Notes under the pieces: generated by a model
Told to the model about the DNA's origin: nothing
The model's database searches: none
The model's input: the letters and a program-made list of their open reading frames with translations, nothing else
Assembly (NCBI GenBank): GCA_942492905.1
Contig: OW818657.1
Location: forward strand, 3,286,001 to 3,350,000
Origin: CAIZWU01 sp942492905
GTDB taxonomy: Bacteria > Verrucomicrobiota > Verrucomicrobiia > Verrucomicrobiales > V1-33
DNA: 64,000 nucleotides
Reading direction: 5' to 3'
Made by a program: the position numbers and the translations under genes
In this document: positions 45,334 through 53,824 of the stretch, in pieces
How positions within the stretch are numbered: position 1 is the stretch's first letter
How the letters are laid out: each line of letters begins with the position of its first letter

Positions 45334-46662
45334 TCAGGCGGGAGGCCGGGTCAGTTCAGCGTCGAGCACACGATGGAAGATGCCGAGGGCGGTCTGGACT
45401 TCTTCTTGGGTGACATTGAGGGGCGGAAGCCAGCGCACCACCCGCGGGCCGGCCGCTACCGTAAGCAGGCCTTCGGCCATGAGCGCCTTCACCAGATAAA
45501 TGGAGGCAAAGCCATCGGTCTCCTGATAGGCGGTGCGGTTCAGCATGGCGTCCTGATCCAGTTCAAAGCCGATCAGCAGGCCGAGGCCGCGGATGGTGTG
45601 AATGAGGGGATGTTGCCAGGACGCGACCGTGGCCATGATGCCGGCCCCCGTCGCGGCCGAGTTTTCACAGAGGCGGGAGTCCTTGATTTCCTGGAGGACC
45701 GCGAGGGAAACCGCGCAGGCGAGGGGCGAGCCGCCATAGGTGGTGCCATGGCTGCCGGGACCCAGCACGTCGCAGAGATCGATGGCGTCAGGACCTGAGG
45801 TGATAGGGCGTTTCCGGATCCAGGCGGCCCCGATCGGGAAACCACCGCCGATGCCTTTGGCCCAGCTTACCCCATCCGGAATGATTTCAGGCGCGATGGG
45901 TTTCCAGCCGCACCAGTGGCCCAGCCGGCCGAGGCCGGACTGGACTTCATCGAAGAGGAGGAGCAGGTTTTTATCCTGACAAAGTTTGGCCAGTCCGCGC
46001 AAAAACTCCGCGGTGGCCACATTCACCCCGCCTTCGCCCTGCACCGGTTCCAGCAGGATGGCGACGGTATCGGGGTGCTCTCCGATGGCTTGGTGGAGCG
46101 CATCGAGGTCGTTGTAGGGCAGGTGGGTGAATCCAGGGAGCAAGGGAGCAAAGCCGGTCTTCACCTTTTCCTGGCCGGTGGCGGAGATCCCTGCGTAGGT
46201 GCGGCCGTGAAAGGAGTTATGGAATGTCAGGATATGGGTGCGCGGAGTTCCGTCCGGCAGGGGCGTGGCATGCCCGAATTTCCTGGCCAGCTTGATGAGC
46301 GCTTCGTTGGCTTCGGCCCCGCTGTTGCAGAAGACGGATTTGCCGGGCGATTCCATGACCGTTTCGGTGATGAACTTCCCGAGTTCGCCCTGCTCCCGGA
46401 TTTGATACCAGTTGGAGCAATGGATGAGCTTGCTGCCTTGAACGGCAAGAGCCTTGGTGATGACGGGAGGGCAGTGTCCCAGGGAAGTCACCGCGACGCC
46501 GCCGCCGAAGTCCAGATATTGCCGGCCGGATTCATCCCATAACCACACTCCCTCGCCACGTTCCGGCACCAGCGACAACCGGCCATAATTGGGCACGGTG
46601 TAGCGGGCCAGCAGTTCCTGGGCGGAAGCGGCGGCGGATGGCTGGACGATAGGAAGATTCAT
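45334..46662 (-). CDS. argD: acetylornithine aminotransferase
   Basis: The 442-residue class III PLP aminotransferase converts N-acetylglutamate semialdehyde to N-acetylornithine. Landmarks are YLDFGGGVAVTSLGH, CNSGAEANEALIKLARK (phosphate site), FHNSFHGRTYAGISATGQ, LLEPVQGEGGV, LFDEVQSGLGRLG and the Schiff-base Lys in SWAKGIGGGFPIGA. The length is slightly above the usual 390-430 because of a short N-terminal tail. It lies between argB and argF with 28 and 42 bp gaps, consistent with one transcript. A succinylornithine or broader omega-amino role cannot be excluded, but the context favours arginine synthesis. Confidence 0.95.
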   Translation of the reverse strand: MNLPIVQPSAAASAQELLARYTVPNYGRLSLVPERGEGVWLWDESGRQYLDFGGGVAVTSLGHCPPVITKALAVQGSKLIHCSNWYQIREQGELGKFITETVMESPGKSVFCNSGAEANEALIKLARKFGHATPLPDGTPRTHILTFHNSFHGRTYAGISATGQEKVKTGFAPLLPGFTHLPYNDLDALHQAIGEHPDTVAILLEPVQGEGGVNVATAEFLRGLAKLCQDKNLLLLFDEVQSGLGRLGHWCGWKPIAPEIIPDGVSWAKGIGGGFPIGAAWIRKRPITSGPDAIDLCDVLGPGSHGTTYGGSPLACAVSLAVLQEIKDSRLCENSAATGAGIMATVASWQHPLIHTIRGLGLLIGFELDQDAMLNRTAYQETDGFASIYLVKALMAEGLLTVAAGPRVVRWLPPLNVTQEEVQTALGIFHRVLDAELTRPPA

Positions 46663-46690
46663 GGAGGGAAGGAAAGTTTTAGGGGATAAG

Positions 46691-47596
46691 CTAACTGGCG
46701 GCGATTTCGGTGCCGATTCCTTTGTCGGTGAAGATTTCGAGGAGGAGGGAATGGGGGATGCGCCCGTCGATCATGTGGACTTTTTCGACCCCGTCGGCGA
46801 GGGCTTGCAGGGCTGATTTGACCTTGGGGATCATGCCGCCGGTGATGACGCGTTGATTGATGAGGGCTTCGGCAGCCGCAGCGGTCAGGGAAGGGATCAG
46901 GGAGGAGGCATCGGCCGGGTCGCGCATCACCCCACGGACATCGCTGATATAAACAAATTTGGCGGCGCGGAGTTTGCCGGCGAGGGAGGCGGCGGCGATG
47001 TCGGCGTTGACGTTGAGGGCGGCGCCGGTGCCTTCCTCGGAAGCGAGGGGAGAGATCACCGGGACCTGCTCGCGGTGAATGGCGGCGAGGACTTCCCCGG
47101 CATTGAATCCATGGACGGTCCCGACAAAACCGAGATCCACCGGAGTGCCATCCTCCCCTTTCACGGGCGCATTTTTGTGACCGAGGAAAACACTCTTGCC
47201 AGGCAGTCCGATGGCGCGGCCGCCGAAACGGTTGATGGCCTCCACGAGGTCACGGTTGATTTCGTGGTGCAGGGTATGTTCCACGATGGAGATGGTCTGG
47301 GCATCGGTCACGCGCAGGCCTCCGACAAACCGGGCGGTGAGACCGGCCTCGGACATGGCTTTGGAAATAGCCTTGCCCCCGCCATGGACGACCACCGGGT
47401 TGATCCCGGCCAGTTCCAGAAAGACCACATCGCGCAGCAGCATTTCCACGAGGGCCGGGTCATCCATGGCACTGCCGCCAAATTTGATGAGGAACGTCTG
47501 GCCACGGAAACGCTGCAGATAAGGCATCGCCTCGATCAGGACGGAGGCCTTGGCGATCTGTTCGGAAAACGGGACGTGGGGAGCAGCAGTATCCAT
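46691..47596 (-). CDS. argB: acetylglutamate kinase
   Basis: The 301-residue kinase phosphorylates N-acetylglutamate in arginine synthesis. The phosphate-binding Lys is in FLIKFGGSAM, then VVHGGGKAIS, the N-acetylglutamate site VGGLRVTDAQT, GKSVFLGHK, LNVNADIAAASLAGKLRAAKFVYISDV and the terminal GGMIPKVKSALQAL. I prefer the ATG at 47596, giving a 28-residue lead before the first strand. Another in-frame start exists at 47617. It lies 69 bp after the FkbM gene on the same strand, so arginine genes may also be read from the glycan cluster promoter. Confidence 0.97.
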   Translation of the reverse strand: MDTAAPHVPFSEQIAKASVLIEAMPYLQRFRGQTFLIKFGGSAMDDPALVEMLLRDVVFLELAGINPVVVHGGGKAISKAMSEAGLTARFVGGLRVTDAQTISIVEHTLHHEINRDLVEAINRFGGRAIGLPGKSVFLGHKNAPVKGEDGTPVDLGFVGTVHGFNAGEVLAAIHREQVPVISPLASEEGTGAALNVNADIAAASLAGKLRAAKFVYISDVRGVMRDPADASSLIPSLTAAAAEALINQRVITGGMIPKVKSALQALADGVEKVHMIDGRIPHSLLLEIFTDKGIGTEIAAS

Positions 47597-47665
47597 GGAA
47601 AGGGCAGCCCATAGCACCGATTTCTCTGGAGGGAAAAGGGAATATTAAATCCTTGAAGGGGAGGT

Positions 47666-49543
47666 TTACTGCCTGGTTTTTCCCGTCAGATGTTCCCACC
47701 AGAGCTTCAAAGCCCTGGCTGGATTGACCGCATGATACCGGAGTTTGTTTTCCAGCGACTTTATTTTCGCGGAGGATTCGGCCTGGGACCGGGCCAGATG
47801 GCTGATTTTGGTTTCGGCTTTTGTCCGGTAATGATTATCCGGCTTCACCCTGTTCAGGGCAGCCTGCAGCTCAACCTCCCGGAACGTAAGGAAATCGTCG
47901 ATGGGGTTGGCAGGGCGGTTGAAATGCTGCCTCATGGCGGCCGCATTTTCGGTGGAGACGTAATACCGGTTAAGCCCGTCAAAGAAAAGAAACTCATAAC
48001 CGGCGCTCAGCAAAAGGGGTTCCCATGCGGTATGGGTCTGATCAGTGCTGAGGGGGGCGACGGATTCGACCAGGATGATCCAGGGGCGGAACGATTTAAA
48101 GTCAGCACTTTCCAGCACCTCCTGCTCGTGCTGTTCCGCATCGATCTTGAGGAAATGAACTTCGCCCGTCACATATTCCCGGCAGATCGAAGCCAGGGTC
48201 CTGGTTTCCACGGTGTGTTCCCTCGTTTCCCAGCCGGCCTTTTTGAGATCCTCCACCCCGCTGCCGTCGAAACCGGACAGCCCGCTGCCGACGATTTCAT
48301 GGAAGGTTCGGGATCCGTTTTCCCGCGATACCGCGACCTGAAGATTGATATCCCTGGGCCGGGCAGCGGTGAAAGCGGCCATATTGGCGGGGACCGGTTC
48401 AACATTGATGCCCTTCCAACCCCGTTCATAAAAGGCCCGTGTGACGGAATCGCTGGTAGGGTGAAAGGCTCCCACGTCCAAATAAAAGCCTTCCGGCACG
48501 TCACGGAGCGCCCGCCAGAGGAGCACGTCCTCGGCATGCTGGGCATAACTGATAAAGCGGGAATCGGAACCGGCAGGGCGGCTGACGGCTGGGGAGTCCG
48601 CGGGTGCAGTGGCTGCTCCATTTTCCAATGCCGCCAGCTGATGGTTGGGGAGGCCAAAGACGCTGTCGCGTGCCCGGCAATAGCTCAGTGGGATGACCGG
48701 CCTGACATCAGGGTCAAAGGAAGCGACGATTAGTCCATCGCCCGAAAAGGATTCCTCCACGGTATGCTCTGCCAGGATGCAGGCGCCATGTTGCCGCAGC
48801 CAGTCCAGGCATTTCTCGTGGGTCAGATGGTCACCGGAGATCGAGTGGTGGTGGGTGGAAATGAAGACCACCCGGAGCTTGCCGGCCGCGAGTGATTTTT
48901 TCATCCCTTCGAGCATGGAAAGTTCGGCGCCCTGGATATCTGCGAGGAGTAAATCCACCGGTCCGCGGTCCTCCAGCAGGCTGTCCACCGACACAAGGGA
49001 CACCGGCCGGCGTTGGCCGTCACTTTCACAGGGGAAGGCCGCTTCCACGCCCGGCTTCCCGCCTACTGCGGCCTGGATGAAGGTTCCGGCCACTCCATTC
49101 AGCGCGAGGTTGTATTGGCCAATCTCCAGAAAATTCGGGTCAGGTTCCACCAACAGCAGGTCAGCACCGGGGAAGCGCTGGTGGAACCAAAGCGAATAGT
49201 AGCTCCAGTAGGCGCCCAGTTCGACCATGCTGCGGGCATTCCCCAAGGCTTCGAGCACCAGATGGAAGGCCTTCTCCTCCTGTGGTTCATGATGACCCGC
49301 GAGTGATTCGATGATCCGGGTCATCCAAGGACCGCAATAACAGTCTGCGGCCACCCTGACCCCATTGTGCATGATTTGCACTGGAGGGGACGATGACCGG
49401 TCCACCGTGCCGGCACCTTCGGATTTTGGAATATCATCACAGTCGCGGCATAAGGCGGCCAGGCCGAGGCGCTCCTGCTGATCGGGGGTAATGGGCCGGG
49501 CGCTCTGGACGGCCAGGAAGGGAGGTGGGGCTGATAGGGCCAT
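47666..49543 (-). CDS. tandem FkbM-family methyltransferase with C-terminal coiled coil
   Basis: The 625-residue protein holds two FkbM-type SAM methyltransferase domains. The first (about residues 55-275) shows VELGAYWSYYSLWFHQRFPG, LLVEPDPNFLEIGQYN and LLLADIQGAELSMLEGM. The second (about 330-540) has YAQHAEDVLLWRALRD, YLDVGAFHPTSDSVTRAFYERG, INVEPVPANMAAF and HFLKIDAEQHEQEVLES. FkbM enzymes methylate hydroxyls of glycans or small molecules. Residues about 555-605 are highly charged with heptad-like spacing (AETKISHLARSQ; SLENKLRY) and look coiled-coil. It is the last gene of a four-gene glycan cluster, 69 bp after a class I methyltransferase. Confidence 0.88.
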   Translation of the reverse strand: MALSAPPPFLAVQSARPITPDQQERLGLAALCRDCDDIPKSEGAGTVDRSSSPPVQIMHNGVRVAADCYCGPWMTRIIESLAGHHEPQEEKAFHLVLEALGNARSMVELGAYWSYYSLWFHQRFPGADLLLVEPDPNFLEIGQYNLALNGVAGTFIQAAVGGKPGVEAAFPCESDGQRRPVSLVSVDSLLEDRGPVDLLLADIQGAELSMLEGMKKSLAAGKLRVVFISTHHHSISGDHLTHEKCLDWLRQHGACILAEHTVEESFSGDGLIVASFDPDVRPVIPLSYCRARDSVFGLPNHQLAALENGAATAPADSPAVSRPAGSDSRFISYAQHAEDVLLWRALRDVPEGFYLDVGAFHPTSDSVTRAFYERGWKGINVEPVPANMAAFTAARPRDINLQVAVSRENGSRTFHEIVGSGLSGFDGSGVEDLKKAGWETREHTVETRTLASICREYVTGEVHFLKIDAEQHEQEVLESADFKSFRPWIILVESVAPLSTDQTHTAWEPLLLSAGYEFLFFDGLNRYYVSTENAAAMRQHFNRPANPIDDFLTFREVELQAALNRVKPDNHYRTKAETKISHLARSQAESSAKIKSLENKLRYHAVNPARALKLWWEHLTGKTRQ

Positions 49544-49612
49544 TGGTAAAAATGGATGGAGCCGGGCGGACGCGGCATCCTGCCTGGGCGTCGGTGCTCC
49601 GGAAGGGGGAGG

Positions 49613-50590
49613 TTAGTCCTTTTTCCTGATGATCAGGCCGATGGACGTGCAGACGTATTTGCTGAGTTGCAGGCGGAGATGGGGGGCCAGATCGTAGGGT
49701 GGAATATCCACTTTGTAATCATAGGGCAGCCAGCCCAGGGAATAATCCAGCTCCTCCACATGATGGCCTTCGGCGCGAAGTTCTCCAACCACTTTTTCGA
49801 TGTCACGGTGGCGGAAGATGACGCAGTTCTCCTCTTCCAGGGTGTCGTCATTGGAACTGATATTATATTCGGTGGTGTGGATGGCCCATCCGCCGGGCTT
49901 GAGGGTTTTGAGTTGGTTCTTTAAAAAAGTCAGGCCCTTCTCAATGGAGCCAAGGTGTTCGAAGGAACAGGAGGACCAGTTGAAGTCGAAGTCCCGGAGA
50001 TCGTCCGGGATGTCATTCATATCGACCGGCCGGTAGCTGCAGAGGCGGCGGAAGTTATCCGCTTCGCACACCCCATCACGGTTGAGATCCTCCAGGCCGA
50101 AGCAGAGCTGGTTGCCATGGGTCCAGCCTTTTTCCGTGCCGGCTTCCGGGTTGATGTCAGTGGCCACGATTTCACAGCCAAACGAGCAAAGGGCGGCTGG
50201 CGCCGGCTCGGTGCCGACGGCAAACCCAAGTCCCCGCTTGCCGGGGCCGATCATGCCGCGCTGCTCGAGCGATTCGAGGATATAGACAAACTCCCACTGC
50301 TTGCGGTGGAACTCCGGTTCCCTTTTGATGATTTTGCACCACTTCAAATGGTGCTCGCGGAGAAAGTCGGCCTGCTTGCAGAGGGAGCTTTTTGTCGGCT
50401 CGGTCGGCAGGGAAGGGGGTATGTGGAAGGCCGCCCATTTGTTATGCCAAGGGGCGGCACCAAGGCCCCTTTTTTTCAGGATTTTCTCGGCACTGCGGCT
50501 GCGGTCCTGAAGGGTCTTGACGGTGCTTTTGACCTTTGGCCAATCCTTGATGGCCTGGTCGAGCCCTTTGAGCATGCGGTAGAGATTCAT
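49613..50590 (-). CDS. class I SAM-dependent methyltransferase
   Basis: The 325-residue protein starts with a helical, Lys/Arg-rich segment (residues about 1-45, with KVKSTVKTLQDRSRSAEKILKK cut by no Gly) of coiled-coil character. This is followed by a methyltransferase domain: GLGFAVGTEPAPAALCSFGCEIVATDIN as the SAM-binding Gly-rich strand and acidic turn, then FNWSSCSFEHLGSIEKGLTFL, LKPGGWAIHTTEYN and a C-terminal strand cluster. Its position between glycosyltransferases and an FkbM protein suggests glycan methylation. The ATG at 50590 avoids a Pro-rich 18-residue extension and a 32-bp overlap with the preceding gene. That upstream start remains possible. Confidence 0.82.
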   Translation of the reverse strand: MNLYRMLKGLDQAIKDWPKVKSTVKTLQDRSRSAEKILKKRGLGAAPWHNKWAAFHIPPSLPTEPTKSSLCKQADFLREHHLKWCKIIKREPEFHRKQWEFVYILESLEQRGMIGPGKRGLGFAVGTEPAPAALCSFGCEIVATDINPEAGTEKGWTHGNQLCFGLEDLNRDGVCEADNFRRLCSYRPVDMNDIPDDLRDFDFNWSSCSFEHLGSIEKGLTFLKNQLKTLKPGGWAIHTTEYNISSNDDTLEEENCVIFRHRDIEKVVGELRAEGHHVEELDYSLGWLPYDYKVDIPPYDLAPHLRLQLSKYVCTSIGLIIRKKD

Positions 50591-50612
50591 GAAGTAGCGG
50601 GAAGGCGGAGGA

Positions 50613-52163
50613 TCAGGGCGGGGGGGAAGCGGAGTCTTTGGCATCCCAGAGAGTGGCGGTCAACTCATTGAGCAGGAGACTGGATCTTTGCTGGTCGAAA
50701 AGGAGCCGGTCAAAGGTATTCTGCTCATATCCCCGCGTCTGTTGCTTCATCTGTCCCAGCTCCCGCAGGATCTGGGACTGGATTTCCATTTGCAGTTTTT
50801 GCACCTCCAGAATGGACTCCAGCGCGGTCCGGGTGCCGGGAGCCATTTTCCAGCCCCCCAGGGAACGGACCTGCTGCCGGGCAGTTTGGTGCAGGGTTTT
50901 GGCCGTCTTCAGGATTTCATAGGCCTGCGCCCGGCCTGTGAGGGAGGGGGCCGGTTTGCCGGCAGTTGCCGGGGATGATGGGGCAAGGCCTGGTTTGACC
51001 CGCGGCGGGCGGCCGATGGCTTCCTGCAGCAGCAACTGGATCCCCCCGGCGACGGCTTCCATGCTGTGCCGGCTGGTGATGGTATCGTGCGCCTGCCGCC
51101 CTTTTTTCTCGAGCGCCGCAGGATCGGCGCAGGCTTCGCGCATGGCGGCCGCGGCGGCATCCAGATCCGGATCAGCCCAGGTGTGGTCGCTCGAAAACGG
51201 CCAACGGCGCCGGCCGACCGGAATCATCTGATAGGGAATCAGCCAGGAGTTCTCCGTCGTCATGAAGTCCATGTTGCCGGAGTAGGCCGTGCCGATGCAG
51301 GGCTTGGCCAGACTCATGCTTTCCATGAGCGTGAGCCCCAGGCCCTCGGCCCGATGCAGCGAGACGTAGCAGTCCGCCCGGTTCATCAGGGCATCCCGCT
51401 GTTCCGGGCTGAGCCAGCCGTCCATGAAAATGATGTCCGGACGGGACCTGAATTGCCGCTGCAGATCCAGGAATTCCGCAATATTTTCAGGATAGGCAGC
51501 CACGCTCTTGATGACACAGAGCGGGCCATCGGGGAGGACTTCAGGAAAGGCTTTGATGAAAGCCCGGCAGGTGCCGGCCGGATTTTTCCGCTCGGCCATG
51601 CTGCGGAAATCGAAGCAGAACAGGAAAACGAAGCGATTGTTATTCAGAAAGGCGGGCAGGGCTTCGCGGCCGGTCAGCCGGGGAGGATGGATGAGGTGGC
51701 TGAACTGCCGGACCGGCACCGGGGAAATTTTTTCCAGGGCTTTACGGATATGGGCGCTGGCCACCCAGACTTCATCCACATAGTCGAATCCTGCGGCTTG
51801 GTGGGGCGGGAAGACTTCCGTTTCCCAAAACCATATTCCGATGAGATACCGGTCTTCAAAATAGGATCCTGGCAGTGAAGCGGCGACGGAAGGCAGTAGA
51901 TCCGCATTGAAGTTAAGCAGGCTCAGCCTTGAGGCCGGCCGGGGATAGACCGGGGGATGAAGCAGCTGCTCTTTTTTTTCGGCTTCCCTTTCCGGGAAGA
52001 GCGGCAAGTCGAGCACTTCATGTGGCAATCCGATGAATTGGATGATGTCGACGAAGTCCCTCGCGGACTGGCTCAATCCACAATTGCTGACGAAGTCTCC
52101 GATCAAATGCACCCCTTCGGTCTGCAGGTGGTTATTGGTTTCCTGGGGGGAGGGAGTGGTCAT
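50613..52163 (-). CDS. glycosyltransferase family 4-like protein with C-terminal helical tail
   Basis: The 516-residue protein is a GT-B transferase of the same subgroup as the next gene. Shared landmarks are GIWFWETEVFPPHQ, DEVWVASAHIRKALEK, FLFCFDFRSMAERKNP, GPLCVIKS, RPDIIFMDGWLSPEQRDALM and VSLHRAEGLGLTLMESMSLAKP, the EX7E donor motif. Residues about 420-505 form a long helical, Gln/Leu-rich tail (QKLQMEIQSQILRELGQM) that looks coiled-coil. It probably adds a sugar to a surface glycan. It lies 85 bp after its paralogue and 22 bp before a methyltransferase on the same strand. Donor and acceptor are unknown. Confidence 0.87.
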   Translation of the reverse strand: MTTPSPQETNNHLQTEGVHLIGDFVSNCGLSQSARDFVDIIQFIGLPHEVLDLPLFPEREAEKKEQLLHPPVYPRPASRLSLLNFNADLLPSVAASLPGSYFEDRYLIGIWFWETEVFPPHQAAGFDYVDEVWVASAHIRKALEKISPVPVRQFSHLIHPPRLTGREALPAFLNNNRFVFLFCFDFRSMAERKNPAGTCRAFIKAFPEVLPDGPLCVIKSVAAYPENIAEFLDLQRQFRSRPDIIFMDGWLSPEQRDALMNRADCYVSLHRAEGLGLTLMESMSLAKPCIGTAYSGNMDFMTTENSWLIPYQMIPVGRRRWPFSSDHTWADPDLDAAAAAMREACADPAALEKKGRQAHDTITSRHSMEAVAGGIQLLLQEAIGRPPRVKPGLAPSSPATAGKPAPSLTGRAQAYEILKTAKTLHQTARQQVRSLGGWKMAPGTRTALESILEVQKLQMEIQSQILRELGQMKQQTRGYEQNTFDRLLFDQQRSSLLLNELTATLWDAKDSASPPP

Positions 52164-52248
52164 GTCTTTGGATGCTGTCTAACGTATTTCGGGTGGGATG
52201 CAACAGAAATCCCCTTGGCCGGCAATGCCGCGGGAAGAGAGGCCGGGC

Positions 52249-53706
52249 TCAAGGAGGGGGAGCCCCCACCGCAGGCTGGATGGAAGGCAGGCTGCCGATC
52301 ACCTCCGCCAGCTGATCCGCGAGGCGTTCGTTGTGCCGGAGCAGGTATTGATGGCGGTTTTTGGCCTGCTGATCCTGTAATTTGAGTGCGGCCGACAACT
52401 GGGCGAGCGCGTGGCGCTGCGCGGCCGCCAGCTGGATCATGTCGTTCCGGGTTGCCGTCTGGTCGGATGACAGCTTCCAGCGGGAGGGCGCGGTTTGACG
52501 GATACGGTCCTCCAGTGCCTTCACTTTTTTCAACGCTTCATTGGCGGTACGGCGTCCCGGCAGAGGCGGCTTTTTCCGGGGTTTGATGGCGGCGGCTTTT
52601 TCCAGGAGACCGAGCATGACCTCGCCGCAGCGCGACGGATGATATTGCCGAAGGACGTTGTCCTGACCGGCGGCGGCGCGGCGGGACACTTCCGGGCCTC
52701 CCTCAAAGACTTCCCGCATGGCTGCAGCCGCCGCGGTGAGGTCGGGCTCTGCCCAAACCTGGGTAGCCTCGTAATGCAGGGATCCCCGGCCGACCGGTAC
52801 CGGCTGCCATGGCACCGGCCAGGCTGTCTCCGGGCTCATGAAGGAGGTGTTCCCCGAATAATCGGTGGCGATGCAGGGCTTTCCAATGGCCATGCCCTCC
52901 AGCAGGGTCAAACCAAGTCCTTCCGACCGGTGCAGGGAGACGCAGGCATCCGCCCTCCAACAAAGCAGATCGCGGTCGGCCGGGCTCAGGAAATCGTCCA
53001 GGAAAATAATGTCAGGCCGGCAGGCCCAGCTCCGCTTCAGCAGGGCGTGGTCCACAGGATGAAGGGCCGCATTGATTGATTTAATGACACACAACGGGCC
53101 GTCCGCGGACGCCTCGGGAAAGGCGCGGACGAAGGCTCCGCAAACGCCGGAGGGGTTTTTACGTTTGGCGCAGCTTTGATAGTCGAAAGCGAAAAGGAAA
53201 ACGAAGCGGTCATCGAGGGGAAAGCGCTCCCGGCCTTCCTCAGCGCTGCCGCTGCAGGCTTCCACCGGATGCGGAAAGAGGTGGACGGGAACATCCCCGC
53301 TTCGTTTGAGCAGGGCTTGTTGGATAAAAGGGGTGGCCACCCAGACCTCGTCGACCTGACGGAATCCTTCCTCCATCCCCGGACTCAGTTCCGGCAACTC
53401 CCAAAACCACACGCAGATGACATACTTTTCGTCGGTGTAGGAGGGTCCGGCCTGGTTCAGGAAACTGGGAATCTGGTCCGCATTCATGCTGAGCAGACTG
53501 ATGCCGGGTCCGGCCCCGGAGTGGGCGGCGGTGCTGGTTTCAAAAGGCACGGTGGCCACATCATGTTTCTCCCAGGCATGGGTCAGCACCGGGACCCCGG
53601 CGGTCTGCAGGCACCGGGCAATGCGGCGGCCGGTTTCGCCAATGCCCAATCCGGAATTCAGGAAGCCAGCCAGACGGATTTCGGGCAGAGGGGAAGAGGG
53701 AGGCAT
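52249..53706 (-). CDS. glycosyltransferase family 4-like protein with C-terminal coiled coil
   Basis: The 485-residue GT-B transferase begins with a strand and Gly-rich loop (LAGFLNSGLGIGETGRRIAR). It carries VWFWELPELSPGMEEGF, DEVWVATPFIQQALLK, FLFAFDYQSCAKRKNP, CRPDIIFLDDFLSPADRDLL and VSLHRSEGLGLTLLEGMAIGKP. Residues about 385-475 form a helical tail (ALKKVKALEDRIRQ, then repeated Gln/Ala/Leu heptads). I chose the ATG at 53706 because it places the first strand a few residues in. A longer in-frame start at 53811 adds aromatic-basic residues without family support. It is the first gene of the glycan cluster and follows the pseudopilin-like gene by 118 bp. Confidence 0.88.
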   Translation of the reverse strand: MPPSSPLPEIRLAGFLNSGLGIGETGRRIARCLQTAGVPVLTHAWEKHDVATVPFETSTAAHSGAGPGISLLSMNADQIPSFLNQAGPSYTDEKYVICVWFWELPELSPGMEEGFRQVDEVWVATPFIQQALLKRSGDVPVHLFPHPVEACSGSAEEGRERFPLDDRFVFLFAFDYQSCAKRKNPSGVCGAFVRAFPEASADGPLCVIKSINAALHPVDHALLKRSWACRPDIIFLDDFLSPADRDLLCWRADACVSLHRSEGLGLTLLEGMAIGKPCIATDYSGNTSFMSPETAWPVPWQPVPVGRGSLHYEATQVWAEPDLTAAAAAMREVFEGGPEVSRRAAAGQDNVLRQYHPSRCGEVMLGLLEKAAAIKPRKKPPLPGRRTANEALKKVKALEDRIRQTAPSRWKLSSDQTATRNDMIQLAAAQRHALAQLSAALKLQDQQAKNRHQYLLRHNERLADQLAEVIGSLPSIQPAVGAPPP

Positions 53707-53824
53707 GGTGGGGGGAAAGCGTAGGCTGGGGCCAGGAGATAGCCGGAGGAAACGTCCATAGTGGGAATGCTGACCGGCCTTGAAAAGCGTGAAAAGTGGG
53801 CCCCGGGCCAACCTCGAGCCGTCT

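Noticed and set aside
52249..53811. Longer start for the first glycosyltransferase of the cluster
   Set aside because: The extra 35 residues are basic/aromatic without family similarity, and the ATG at 53706 places the first Rossmann strand normally.
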